35,865 nt of DNA from NCBI GenBank assembly GCA_040752635.1, contig JBFMGS010000021.1:1-35865 (forward strand), in the 5' to 3' direction. Shown here in pieces: positions 16,150 to 24,419 of this stretch. Below the pieces are notes generated by a model. It was not told where the DNA came from. It was given only the letters and a program-made list of their open reading frames with translations, and searched no databases. The translations under genes were made by a program, and so were the position numbers. Origin of the DNA: JBFMGS01 sp040752635 (GTDB lineage: Bacteria; Bacillota; SHA-98; UBA4971). Position 1 is the stretch's first letter. Each line of letters begins with the position of its first letter.

Positions 16150-16782
16150 TCAGAGCTTGCGCGCGGACACCCGCTTCGTTCCGCGTGTGACGCGCACGCC
16201 CAGCAGTAACATTACGATCAATGCGATCGCGAGCTCTGGCACCATGTAAGATGCGTTGTAAGTCGCCGAGTAGACCCACACGTTGGAGCCTTCCGGCGCA
16301 TAGCTCGCGAAGAATATGACTCCGGACAAAAGATGCATCAAGAACCTGCCGGCGCTTCCCACGAACACGCCTGCCAGCGGGAGGCGTGAGAAGAACCCGG
16401 CGACACCCAGGAGCCCGAATGCCAGCGGGTAATCCATCAAGAACTGGATTGGGTGCACAACGAAGGGCTCGAGGACGAGCTTTACCATGCCCAGCACCAA
16501 CCCTGCGAGGATGCCTGTGCCAGCGCCTCTGCGCAGTGCTACGTAGAAGATGGGTACCATCTCAAGAGAGACAGACCCGCCCTGGGGCATTCTGAAGACC
16601 CGTATCAAGCTGAGCACGGCTGCGAGCGCGACAGCCACCCCGACCTCCGTTACCACCTGAGCGGGACCGCGCCCGCCGGTGCGTCCCTGCGTTCTCCCGG
16701 GGCTTGTAATCCTGATGAGGGCAACGAGCAACACCAGGGCCGCTATTCCTTCAGCCAGAATCCGCAGATCGATACCGTCCAT
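16150..16782 (-). CDS. thiT: Energy-coupled thiamine transporter, S component
   Basis: 210 residues, a very hydrophobic protein with about six membrane segments. The motif region SLEMVPIFYVALRRGAGTG and the following GMVKLVLEPFVVHPIQFLMDYPLAFGLLG part (read in pieces) are typical of ThiT/YuaJ, the thiamine-binding S component that works with a shared ECF energising module. An additional ~50-residue loop after the first helix is rich in Gly and Arg. The ATG at 16780-16782 has AGGAGG (16793-16798) upstream. A TPP riboswitch in the leader independently supports thiamine as substrate. The ECF A and T subunits are not in this window. Confidence 0.93.
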   Translation of the reverse strand: MDGIDLRILAEGIAALVLLVALIRITSPGRTQGRTGGRGPAQVVTEVGVAVALAAVLSLIRVFRMPQGGSVSLEMVPIFYVALRRGAGTGILAGLVLGMVKLVLEPFVVHPIQFLMDYPLAFGLLGVAGFFSRLPLAGVFVGSAGRFLMHLLSGVIFFASYAPEGSNVWVYSATYNASYMVPELAIALIVMLLLGVRVTRGTKRVSARKL

Positions 16783-16903
16783 CTCTGCACGCCCTCCTGT
16801 GTTGTCCGCGGGGTGGGAAGTCCGGGGCGGGGCCACCGCTTCCAAGAGCCTGCCCGTGCGTGTAAGGTCTGCTGGCGACGTGCATGGCTTGCAACCCGTC
16901 CCG

Positions 16904-16941
16904 AGAAACACACAACCGTGGAGTCCGTCTGGAGTCCACGG
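16904..16941 (-). terminator. Terminator-like hairpin of the thiT riboswitch
   Basis: On the minus strand an 11-bp stem with one C-C mismatch and a 4-base loop (16916-16941, arms starting CCGTGGA and ending TCCACGG) is followed by TTGTGTGTTTC. It lies between the TPP aptamer and thiT and is a good candidate for the attenuator of the riboswitch. The U-run is interrupted by G residues. Confidence 0.65.
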
Positions 16942-16967
16942 CTGATGCAATCCGGTTACGTAAGCCG

Positions 16968-17067
16968 CTTCCCTACGCTGGTATTACCCAGACGGGATCT
17001 CCCGATCAGGTTCCAAGGGTAGGCGCCAAAGCACCTTCTCAGCCGCACCCGCAGCACCCCTAGCGGA
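16968..17067 (-). ncRNA. TPP riboswitch (THI element)
   Basis: Read on the minus strand, the sequence has the universal core in order: CTAGGGGTGC, GCGGCTGAGAAGG, ACCCTTGGAACCTGATC, CTGGGTAATACCAGCGTAGGG (read in two parts). These are the P2/J sequences with CUGAGA, the ACCUGAUC pyrophosphate-site helices, and the closing CGUAGGG. It precedes thiT, the expected target. High TPP should stop transcription at the downstream hairpin (inference from family behaviour). Confidence 0.97.
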
Positions 17068-17092
17068 CTTTTCGTGAACTTTCCACGCTTTC

Positions 17093-17121
17093 ATTATGCC
17101 ATCCTATGCGCATAAGTGCAA
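17093..17121 (-). promoter_or_regulatory. thiT: Promoter of the TPP riboswitch/thiT transcript
   Basis: TTGCAC (17116-17121) and CATAAT (17093-17098) on the minus strand are separated by exactly 17 bases, a good sigma-A match. The start would be near 17086, about 20 bases before the aptamer. Confidence 0.75.
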
Positions 17122-17143
17122 GGGGTCGTGGAAGAATATCAGC

Positions 17144-18145
17144 GTGAAGATCGCTTTCTTTGAAGTAGAGAAATGGGAGAAAGACAGGTTCCGGGCGCGC
17201 CTTCGCGAGGTTGAGACGATCTTCTTTGGGAATACCGTGCAGGAAGTGGACCTCGGCGAGATCAAGGATGTGGAAGGGCTTTGCGTTTTCATTTACTCTC
17301 ACATCACGAAAGACGTCCTCGCCGCGCTGCCGAAGCTCGAGCTCGTAGCCACCAGGTCCACGGGCCTTGACCACATTGACCTCGAAACATGCAAGAAGCG
17401 CAACATCACCGTCGTAAACGTCCCGTTCTACGGCGAGAACACGGTGGCGGAGCATACCTTCGGGCTGATCCTGTCGCTTTCGCGCAACATCCACAGGGCA
17501 TACATGCGCACCATCCGCCATGACTTTTCTCTGGAAGACCTCCAGGGGTTTGATTTGAAGGGCAAGACCATAGGCGTTGTGGGCGCCGGGAGAATAGGGC
17601 TCCACGTCATTCGGGTGGCGAAGGGGTTCGGCATGGAAGCACTTGCCTACGATATCAAGAAGGATCGCTTCATCGCCGACGTGTTGGGGTTCCGGTACGT
17701 GTCCCTGGACGAGCTGTTCGCAAGGTCGGACGTGATCTCGCTGCACGCCCCGTATAGCGAGTCTACGCGCCACATGATAAACAAAGATACTGTGAAGAAG
17801 ATCAAGAGAGGTGCACTTCTCATCAATACCGCCCGCGGCGGGCTTGTTGACACCGAGGCCCTCATTTGGGCGCTCGATCAGGGCATCCTGCGTGGCGCAG
17901 GGCTGGACGTGCTGGAGGGCGAAGAGCTCATGATGGAGGAAGGATACGTGCTGCGCAAGGACTATTCCGCAGATGTGCTCCGGACCTTCGTCCGCAACGA
18001 GATGCTGCTGCGCCGCGAGGATGTGGTGATCACCCCACATAACGCCTTTAACAGCAAGGAAGCGGCAATGCGCATTCTCGAAACGACTGCAGAGAACATT
18101 GAGAGATTCATCGAGGGCCACCCGCAGAATGTCGTGGGCCCCTGA
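17144..18145 (+). CDS. D-isomer-specific 2-hydroxyacid dehydrogenase (D-lactate dehydrogenase-like)
   Basis: 333 residues. The NAD-binding motif GVVGAGRIG is seen at about residues 145-153. Catalytic residues sit in the usual places: the Arg in NTARGGLVD, the Glu in LDVLEGE and the His in TPHNAF. The sequence ATRSTGLDHIDLETCKKRNI and the late LRRKD-type insertion resemble D-lactate/fermentative dehydrogenases, which reduce pyruvate to D-lactate with NADH; substrate choice within the superfamily cannot be fixed from sequence. The GTG start at 17144 follows GGAAG by nine bases; the longer ATG start at 17096 would add 16 residues and overlap the thiT promoter. The gene ends 14 bases from the end of gmk on the other strand. 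Confidence 0.9.
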   Translation: MKIAFFEVEKWEKDRFRARLREVETIFFGNTVQEVDLGEIKDVEGLCVFIYSHITKDVLAALPKLELVATRSTGLDHIDLETCKKRNITVVNVPFYGENTVAEHTFGLILSLSRNIHRAYMRTIRHDFSLEDLQGFDLKGKTIGVVGAGRIGLHVIRVAKGFGMEALAYDIKKDRFIADVLGFRYVSLDELFARSDVISLHAPYSESTRHMINKDTVKKIKRGALLINTARGGLVDTEALIWALDQGILRGAGLDVLEGEELMMEEGYVLRKDYSADVLRTFVRNEMLLRREDVVITPHNAFNSKEAAMRILETTAENIERFIEGHPQNVVGP

Positions 18146-18159
18146 ATCCGCCTCTCGCG

Positions 18160-18711
18160 TCACTGTGCCCGGTAGTGGGCGATGATATCCGCAACTTCAC
18201 TGACCGCTTGGTCTATGCACCTGTTCACCACGATATGGTCGTAGAGGGGCGCAAATGCCAGCTCCTCCTCAATCCGCGAGACTCGCGCGTCCATTTCTTC
18301 TTCGGGGCACTCTCCCCGCCGGATGAGCCTCCGGCGTAGTTCCTCCACGTCAGGGGGCATTATGAAAATCGAAACGCACGACGGATACCTTCTCACCAGC
18401 TCCTGCCTACCGTACACATCGAGGATTACAACGAAATCGGAGTCGGAATCGAGGGCGTCTACGATCGCCTGCTTGGGAATGCCATAGTAGTTGCCGTAAG
18501 TCTTCTTCCACTCTATGAACTCGCCTGCTTCTATCATCCTGAGGAAAGTCTCCTCTGACACGAATGTGTAGTCTCTGCCATCTACTTCGCCCTCGCGTGG
18601 CGGTCTCGTAGTCGTCGTAGTGAGGCGCGCAAGCTTCGGGACCTGGCGGGTAAGGTCATTGACTATGGTGGTTTTACCTGCCCCGGAGGGCGCGGATATG
18701 ATGAAGATCAT
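18160..18711 (-). CDS. gmk: Guanylate kinase
   Basis: 183 residues, somewhat shorter than the usual ~200 because the N-terminus begins almost at the P-loop (SAPSGAGKTT, residues 6-15). GMP-binding residues are in TTTTRPPREGEVDGRDY and GEFIEWKKTYGNYYG, with the lid region RRGECPEEEMDAR. The enzyme phosphorylates GMP to GDP. The ATG at 18711 has AAGGAG (18719-18724) seven bases upstream. In many Firmicutes gmk follows yicC and remA; neither is nearby, so it is displaced or is a second copy (cannot be decided here). Confidence 0.95.
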   Translation of the reverse strand: MIFIISAPSGAGKTTIVNDLTRQVPKLARLTTTTTRPPREGEVDGRDYTFVSEETFLRMIEAGEFIEWKKTYGNYYGIPKQAIVDALDSDSDFVVILDVYGRQELVRRYPSCVSIFIMPPDVEELRRRLIRRGECPEEEMDARVSRIEEELAFAPLYDHIVVNRCIDQAVSEVADIIAHYRAQ

Positions 18712-18794
18712 ATCGATACTCCTTCAGGACCCCAACGGTGCGACAATAAACGTAGACGGCGCTGGCATGTGTATTCTCCACGACTCCCATCTTT

Positions 18795-18807
18795 CCTCCG
18801 TAGGAGG
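18795..18807. repeat. Short inverted repeat upstream of oadG
   Basis: CCTCC-GTA-GGAGG forms a perfect 5-bp stem in the divergent gmk/oadG spacer, followed by ACTTTTC. It includes a ribosome-binding-like GTAGGAGG with no start codon at suitable distance. It may be a decayed ribosome binding site or a small operator. Confidence 0.3.
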
Positions 18808-18849
18808 ACTTTTCCTCGTACCGGCGAATGTCCTTCGAGGGTGAAGGCG

Positions 18850-19224
18850 ATGCATGACCTCATGGAGGGCCTTTACATAGCCGCGCTCGGCATGGGCGTG
18901 GTTTTTGTTGGGCTTATTCTGCTCGCGGTCGCCATAAGGGTCAGCGACCTCCTCCTCAACCCTCGCAAGCTGCCCGAGCGCCGAGTCAGGGGTGAGCCCG
19001 TGCCTCTGCGCCGTGGAATTGAAGAGGAGACCGTTGCTGCCATTGCTGCTTGTCTTGAGTATATTATGGCCGAGCACAGGAAAGATCAGGCATGGACCGC
19101 GGCCCTGCCAGCCGATCTCGTGGCAGCGGTCTCGGCTGCTATTGTTGCTCATGAAGAGGGGATAAGGCCGGGCCCCGGCACGGGGCCGGTGACGGTTCGC
19201 GTGCGGAAAGGAGCGCTCGGATGA
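18850..19224 (+). CDS. oadG: Sodium-pump decarboxylase, gamma subunit
   Basis: 124 residues. One transmembrane helix near the N-terminus (about residues 8-28: ALGMGVVFVGLILLAVAI), then a polar cytoplasmic tail, the layout of OadG/MmdD small subunits that hold the carboxyltransferase to the membrane beta subunit. The ATG at 18850 is preceded by AGGGTGAAGG; GTG 18841 is in frame. The stop overlaps the start of the biotin carrier (ATGA at 19221-19224). It opens the decarboxylase operon. Confidence 0.85.
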   Translation: MHDLMEGLYIAALGMGVVFVGLILLAVAIRVSDLLLNPRKLPERRVRGEPVPLRRGIEEETVAAIAACLEYIMAEHRKDQAWTAALPADLVAAVSAAIVAHEEGIRPGPGTGPVTVRVRKGALG

Positions 19225-19715
19225 GGAAGTTCAAAGTTACCGTGAACGGCAGAGAATACGACGTTGAGGTGGTGGAGGTAGGCGAGGACGACGCTGCACG
19301 GCGGGTCACGGAGCGACCGGCGACCGCGCCGCGCCCGACCGTCCCGGAGCGAGCGCCTGAGGAGGCTGAGGCTGCTAGCTGCCTTGAATCAACCATGGAG
19401 CGCGTTGCAGCAAAGTCGGCGGCGCCTGTAGCCCGGAAACAAGACGTGCCACCGGCGCCAGCGCAAAGAGGGACCGCGCCCTCGGAGGCCCTCAGGAGGG
19501 TGGATGCTCCGCTTGCCGGCACTATACTCTCGGTCAGGTGTAAAGCGGGCGACCGCGTTAGGGCTGGCGATGTGCTTCTGACGCTGGAAGCTCTCAAACT
19601 TGAGAACGAGATCGCCTCACCGTACTCAGGTGTTGTGCGATCTGTGAACGTGAGCCCGGGCGAGTCCGTTGAGGCAGGAGCGCTGCTTGCCACGGTTGAA
19701 GAGCTGGCATCGTAG
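19221..19715 (+). CDS. Biotin carrier subunit of a sodium-pump decarboxylase
   Basis: 164 residues. An N-terminal FKVTVNGREYDVEV strand pair, a long Ala/Pro-rich flexible linker (about residues 25-92), and a C-terminal biotinyl domain. The acceptor lysine is K126 in EALKLE, where most carriers have EAMKME or similar: both methionines flanking the lysine are leucines. The rest of the domain (PLAGTILSV, AGDVLLTLEA, SPYSGVVRSV) is intact. The carrier moves carboxybiotin between the alpha carboxyltransferase and the membrane beta subunit, as in MmdC or GcdC. It overlaps oadG by four bases and precedes the beta gene by 15 bases. Confidence 0.9.
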   Translation: MRKFKVTVNGREYDVEVVEVGEDDAARRVTERPATAPRPTVPERAPEEAEAASCLESTMERVAAKSAAPVARKQDVPPAPAQRGTAPSEALRRVDAPLAGTILSVRCKAGDRVRAGDVLLTLEALKLENEIASPYSGVVRSVNVSPGESVEAGALLATVEELAS

Positions 19716-19730
19716 TGAGGAGTGCTGGAG

Positions 19731-20843
19731 ATGGCCTCGAAGATCGGTGAGTTCATCGCTTCCACGGGCTTTGCGCACCTCTCTTTGCCGTCAATCGTCA
19801 TGATGGCGATAGCGGTGATCCTGTTCTACCTTGCGGTCAAGAAGGGGTATGAGCCTCTTTTGCTCATTCCGATAGGCTTCGGTATGCTCCTTGCTAACCT
19901 GCCCCAGGCTCGCCTGATGGAGAGCGGGGGGCTTCTGTACCATCTGTATCAAGGTGTTAAGCTAGGAATATACCCGCCGCTCATTTTTCTCGGGATCGGG
20001 GCGCTCACAGACTTCGGCCCGTTGATTGCGAACCCTTTTAGCATGCTGCTTGGCACCGCAGCCCAAATCGGCATATTCACGACGTTTCTTGGTGCCATCA
20101 AACTGGGCTTCCCCCTGAAGGAAGCTGCGTCCATCGGAATCATAGGCGGGGCCGACGGCCCGACCGCGATATTCCTCACCTCGAAACTGGCTCCACATCT
20201 TCTGGGTCCGGTAGCGGTGGCAGCATACTCATACATGGCCCTCGTGCCCATAATCCAGCCGCCTATCATGAAGGCCCTCACTACCCAGGCGGAAAGGCGT
20301 GTGGTCATGCAGCAACTGCGGCCGGTGTCGAAGCGGGAGAAGATCATTTTCCCGATAGTCGTGTCTGGCTTGGCCATTCTTCTCGTGCCTTCTGCTGCTG
20401 CGCTCATCGGCTCGTTGATGCTGGGGAACCTTCTCCGTGAGTCCGGCGTGACGGAGCGGCTTTCCAGGACCGCCCAGAACGAGCTCATAAACATAGTGAC
20501 CATATTCCTCGGCGTCACCGTGGGAGCAACAGCGAGCGCGGAGGCGTTCTTGAGAGCCGAGACCATCGAGATCCTGGCGCTCGGCCTCGTCGCGTTTGCG
20601 GCGAGCACCGCGGGGGGCGTTTTGTTCGGTAAGCTCATGTGTGCTGTCACACGTGGAAAGGTCAACCCTCTGATAGGGTCTGCAGGCGTCTCGGCAGTTC
20701 CAATGGCTGCCCGGGTCTCCCAGAAAGTCGGCCAGGAGGCAAATCCGGGCAACTTCCTTCTCATGCACGCGATGGGGCCAAATGTAGCAGGGGTTATAGG
20801 GTCCGCTTTGGCCGCGGGGGTATTGCTCGCCGTACTCGGTTGA
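19731..20843 (+). CDS. oadB: Sodium-translocating decarboxylase, beta subunit
   Basis: 370 residues with about ten membrane segments. It contains the hallmark GGADGPTAIF loop (Asp at residue 142, the conserved aspartate of this family) and the later GNLLRESGVTERLS region. This subunit decarboxylates carboxybiotin and exports sodium. The same family serves oxaloacetate, methylmalonyl-CoA and glutaconyl-CoA decarboxylases, so specificity comes from alpha. The ATG at 19731 is chosen because GAGGAG lies eight bases upstream; the GTG at 19722 would be too close to any ribosome binding site. Confidence 0.93.
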   Translation: MASKIGEFIASTGFAHLSLPSIVMMAIAVILFYLAVKKGYEPLLLIPIGFGMLLANLPQARLMESGGLLYHLYQGVKLGIYPPLIFLGIGALTDFGPLIANPFSMLLGTAAQIGIFTTFLGAIKLGFPLKEAASIGIIGGADGPTAIFLTSKLAPHLLGPVAVAAYSYMALVPIIQPPIMKALTTQAERRVVMQQLRPVSKREKIIFPIVVSGLAILLVPSAAALIGSLMLGNLLRESGVTERLSRTAQNELINIVTIFLGVTVGATASAEAFLRAETIEILALGLVAFAASTAGGVLFGKLMCAVTRGKVNPLIGSAGVSAVPMAARVSQKVGQEANPGNFLLMHAMGPNVAGVIGSALAAGVLLAVLG

Positions 20844-20969
20844 GCGGGCGCGGCGGTATGGACCCTGTGTGGGCCGGGAATTCGGAAAAGCATTTGGGAA
20901 AGGGGTAAGTGAGCCGAAGCCGATGAGCGATGTGAAATGACACTAGACCGCTACAGGGGGATGGTTGAC

Positions 20970-22355
20970 ATGCACCAGATTCCAGGTGGAGCACCGGACG
21001 GAGGGCAGGGCCCTGGCAAGCGAGTCAGGATCACGGAGACCGTCTTCCGCGATGCCCACCAGTCGCTCCTGGCCACGAGGATGAAAACCGACGACATGCT
21101 GGCGATCGCCGAGAAGATCGATAAGGTCGGCTACTTCTCACTCGAGGTATGGGGAGGTGCCACCTTCGATGCGTGCCTGCGCTACCTCGACGAAGATCCC
21201 TGGGACAGGCTTCGAGCTCTCAAGGCCAGAATCAAGAAGACGCCTCTCCAGATGCTGCTCCGGGGCCAGAATCTAGTAGGGTACCATCATTACCCCGACG
21301 ACGTCGTTGACGCCTTTGTTACCCATGCCATCGAATGTGGGATCGGCGTGATGCGCATCTTCGATGCTCTCAACGACGTGCGAAACATGGCAAAGCCCAT
21401 GGGAGTAGCGAAGAGGGAAGGGGCGCACGTCCAGGCGGCAGTCGTGTATACACTCAGTCCTGTCCATGGTATCGAACACTACGTGAACACCGCGAAAACC
21501 CTCGAAGACATGGGAGCCGATTCTATATGCTTAAAAGACATGGCGGGCCTTCTAACACCTTATGCGGCTTATGAAGTGATCGGCCGGATGAAGGAAACAC
21601 TATCTGTGCCGGTCCAGCTCCACAGCCATTATACGAGCGGGATGGCGTCGATGGCCTATCTCAAGGCGATCGAGGCCGGGGTGGACTGCGTTGACACGGC
21701 CATTTCCGCGCTTGCTCTGGGTACGAGCCAGCCCCCCACCGAAACAATGGTAGCTGCGCTCCAGGGGACCCCATATGATACCCTGCTGGACCTCGGGGCG
21801 CTCGCTGAGATCAACGCTCACTTCGCGCGCGTCAAGGCTAACTACGAGAAGGTGGCTGCTCCCATCATAGTCAACGCTGAAGCCTTGAGCTGGCAGATCC
21901 CCGGAGGCATGCTGTCGAACCTCAGGGCGCAACTTAAGAAACAAGGCATGCTCGACAAGCTCGATGCGGTACTTGCTGAAGTCCCAAAGGTGCGAGAGGA
22001 GATGGGGTACCCGCCGCTTGTGACGCCGATGAGCCAGATCGTAGGCACGCAGGCGGTGCTGAACGTGATTACAGGCAAGAGGTACAGCGTGAAATCCCGC
22101 GAGATCAGGGACTACGTGAAGGGCCTTTACGGGCGACCGCCGACCCCAATCGCCGAAGAGGTGCGCAAGATGATCATGGGCGAGGAGGAGGTCGTAACGA
22201 TAAGGCCGGCGGACCTGCTCGAGCCCGAGCTTGAGAAGGCGCAGGAAGCGATAAAGGACCATATCCGGAAGGACGAGGATGTGCTGACTTACATCATGTT
22301 TCCCGAAGTCGCGCTGGATTTCTTCAAGAGGCGGGAAGGCCGGGCGAACCTGTAA
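20970..22355 (+). CDS. oadA: Oxaloacetate decarboxylase/pyruvate carboxylase carboxyltransferase (alpha) subunit
   Basis: 461 residues. A TIM-barrel carboxyltransferase with the metal-binding Asp in FRDAHQS (D28), a catalytic lysine region CLKDMAGLLTP (K189) and the HxH metal site QLHSHYTSG (H218, H220). This is the family of OadA, PycB and transcarboxylase 5S, acting on oxaloacetate/pyruvate. The C-terminal biotinyl domain found in classical OadA is missing; the separate carrier gene upstream fills that role. ATG 20970 lies nine bases after AGGGGG (20955-20960) and is preferred to ATG 20937 and 20961. A 126-base gap separates it from oadB. It could also serve with a biotin carboxylase as pyruvate carboxylase, but none is encoded here. 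Confidence 0.92.
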   Translation: MHQIPGGAPDGGQGPGKRVRITETVFRDAHQSLLATRMKTDDMLAIAEKIDKVGYFSLEVWGGATFDACLRYLDEDPWDRLRALKARIKKTPLQMLLRGQNLVGYHHYPDDVVDAFVTHAIECGIGVMRIFDALNDVRNMAKPMGVAKREGAHVQAAVVYTLSPVHGIEHYVNTAKTLEDMGADSICLKDMAGLLTPYAAYEVIGRMKETLSVPVQLHSHYTSGMASMAYLKAIEAGVDCVDTAISALALGTSQPPTETMVAALQGTPYDTLLDLGALAEINAHFARVKANYEKVAAPIIVNAEALSWQIPGGMLSNLRAQLKKQGMLDKLDAVLAEVPKVREEMGYPPLVTPMSQIVGTQAVLNVITGKRYSVKSREIRDYVKGLYGRPPTPIAEEVRKMIMGEEEVVTIRPADLLEPELEKAQEAIKDHIRKDEDVLTYIMFPEVALDFFKRREGRANL

Positions 22356-22422
22356 CCAGACGAGCCGACCGCACGCCGATCATACCCTGTCATACCATAC
22401 GTTGATGGCGAGGTGAGCATCT

Positions 22423-24222
22423 ATGGCATACACAGCAAGGCGGCGGCCCCTTTACGAGGTAGGCCGGGAGCTGGTAGCGACAGCGATGGGGCGGACGCCC
22501 GCTGACGTGGTCATCCGCGGGGGGAGGCTAGTCAACGTAAACACAGCCGAAGTGCAGGAGGGCGTCGATGTGGCGGTCCGCCTCGGCAGGATTGCCCTTG
22601 TGGGGAACGCGTCCCGGTGCGTGGGCGAGGGCACGCGCATCATTGACGCCAGCGGCTTTTATCTTGTTCCCGGGTTCCTCGACGGGCACGTTCACGTTGA
22701 GAGCAGCATGGTAACTGTGGGCCAGTTCGCGAGGGCCGTGATCCCTTGCGGCACGACAGGCATATTCATGGATCCCCATGAGATCGCGAACGTGCTGGAC
22801 GTGGAGGGCGTCAGGCTTATGCTGGAGGAAGGGCGCGCCCTGCCACTCAAGGTCTATGCGACGGTCCCTTCGTGCGTCCCTGCCGCGCCGGGGTTTGAAG
22901 ATGCCGGGGCACGGATCGGTCCTGACGATATCCGAGAAGCCATGGCCTGGGACGGGATAGCCGGCCTCGGCGAGATGATGAACTTCCCCGGCGTCCTTGT
23001 CGGCGACGACCTGGTTCACGGCGAGATCATGGAGACCTTGAAGGCGGGCAAGATCGTTACGGGGCACTATTCGATCCCTGACACAGGCCCCGACCTTTCT
23101 GCATACGCTGCAGCCGGAATCGCGTCAGACCACGAGTCCACACGTGCTGAGGACGCCCTTGCCAAGCTGCGGCTGGGGATGTACGCGAAGCTGCGCGAAG
23201 GCTCCGCGTGGCACGACATCAAGGCCACAATCAAGAGCTACACCGAGACCGGGATCGACCCAAGGCACATCATTCTCGTCACCGACGACGCCCATCCCGA
23301 CACACTCATCGACCTCGGGCATGTGAACCATGTGGTCAGGCGGGCCATCGAAGAGGGAGTGCCGCCTGTGCGGGCCATTCAGATGGCTACCATCAATGTT
23401 GCCGAGTGCTTCAGAATGAGCCAGGATCTGGGAAGCATAGCACCGGGCAGGTGCGCCGACATTCTGTTCATCAGGGATCTCGCTGACCCGCGTCCTGAAA
23501 AGGTGATGGCTGATGGGGAGGTAGTGGCCGAAGGCGGGCGGATGGTCGTGGACGTGCCTGCGTTTGCCTACCCCGGGTTCGCTACGCGCTCTGTGCGCCT
23601 CGCGAGGCGTTTGGACCCGGCAGACTTCCGCATAAAGGCCCCTGCAACCGGGCGCGCTGCGCGCGTGCGCGCCATAGAGATCATCGAAGCTAGAGTGGGA
23701 ACCAGGCACGTCGAGGTCGAGATCCCGGTGGACGAAAATGGCGAGGTGCACGCGTCTCCTGAGAAGGACCTGGCGAAGGTCGCGGTCATAGAGCGACATA
23801 GAGCCTCTGGGAGCATGGCGGTAGGATTCGTGCGCGGGTTCGGGTTTGCCGGCGGAGCCGTTGCTTCGACGGTTGCACATGACAGCCACAACCTGCTTGT
23901 AGTCGGCATGGATGACCGCGACATGGCGACAGCCGCGAACACCCTCGCTGACTCAGGCGGCGGTATGATCGCGGTCCGGAATGGAGAAGTGCTTTCTATC
24001 TTGCCGCTACCCATCGCAGGGCTAATGTCAGGCGAGCCGGTGGAGAAGGTTCAAGCGGGCGTCGAGGACCTCGCTGCCGCCTGGAAAGCGCTGGGCTGCG
24101 ACCTTGTGTCGCCTTTCATGACCATGGCGCTCCTTGCCCTTCCCGTGCTTCCCGAGCTTCGCATCACTAACCGCGGCCTGGTTGACACTCTCCACTTCAA
24201 GTTTGTGGACCTATTCGTGTAG
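22423..24222 (+). CDS. ade: Adenine deaminase
   Basis: 599 residues, normal length for the AdeC/Ade family. It hydrolyses adenine to hypoxanthine and ammonia in purine salvage. Metal ligands are visible in GHVHVESSM (H89, H91, E93), in TGHYS, and in ASDHEST; FMDPHEIANVLD is also typical. The C-terminal ~170 residues (SMAVGFVRGFGF, THDSHN-like AHDSHNLLVVG, GGGMIAVRNGEVL) form the characteristic second domain. The ATG at 22423 has GAGGTGA seven bases upstream. It follows oadA by 67 bases without an obvious terminator, so it may be cotranscribed. No purine riboswitch is seen. Confidence 0.96.
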   Translation: MAYTARRRPLYEVGRELVATAMGRTPADVVIRGGRLVNVNTAEVQEGVDVAVRLGRIALVGNASRCVGEGTRIIDASGFYLVPGFLDGHVHVESSMVTVGQFARAVIPCGTTGIFMDPHEIANVLDVEGVRLMLEEGRALPLKVYATVPSCVPAAPGFEDAGARIGPDDIREAMAWDGIAGLGEMMNFPGVLVGDDLVHGEIMETLKAGKIVTGHYSIPDTGPDLSAYAAAGIASDHESTRAEDALAKLRLGMYAKLREGSAWHDIKATIKSYTETGIDPRHIILVTDDAHPDTLIDLGHVNHVVRRAIEEGVPPVRAIQMATINVAECFRMSQDLGSIAPGRCADILFIRDLADPRPEKVMADGEVVAEGGRMVVDVPAFAYPGFATRSVRLARRLDPADFRIKAPATGRAARVRAIEIIEARVGTRHVEVEIPVDENGEVHASPEKDLAKVAVIERHRASGSMAVGFVRGFGFAGGAVASTVAHDSHNLLVVGMDDRDMATAANTLADSGGGMIAVRNGEVLSILPLPIAGLMSGEPVEKVQAGVEDLAAAWKALGCDLVSPFMTMALLALPVLPELRITNRGLVDTLHFKFVDLFV

Positions 24223-24342
24223 CGCGTGTAGCTTGATTTCCGATAGACTCGAGTGCGGACGTATGAACAACCGCGACGGCCTTTCTTCGACACCGGAAGG
24301 CGTTTTTGACGAGGGAAGGTTTCTGACTGAACTTGATCTGAA

Positions 24343-24377
24343 CCTCCCCAGAGCTAAAGCTCGGGGGTTCTGGGAGG
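24343..24377 (-). mobile_element. IS200/IS605-type right-end hairpin (possible TnpB omega-RNA end)
   Basis: Read on the minus strand: CCCCGAGCTTTAGCTCTGGG with an outer CC/GG extension, ending GGGGAGGTTCAGATCAAG. The core stem GAGCT/AGCTC plus four G-C pairs (24346-24367) followed by GGAGGTTCA is the arrangement I know from right ends of IS605-family elements, where it also forms the 3' end of the TnpB guide RNA scaffold. No intact tnpA or tnpB is present, so this would be a relic. The identification rests on motif memory and not on a database match. Confidence 0.5.
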
Positions 24378-24419
24378 AACACCTCTGCCTCTCCCGGGCT
24401 CTCGCCGTCGCATGACAGC

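Noticed and set aside
24263..24415. A 50-codon plus-strand frame beginning MNNRDGLSS after ade.
   Set aside because: Part of it is the IS605-like hairpin, there is no ribosome binding site, and no family resemblance.
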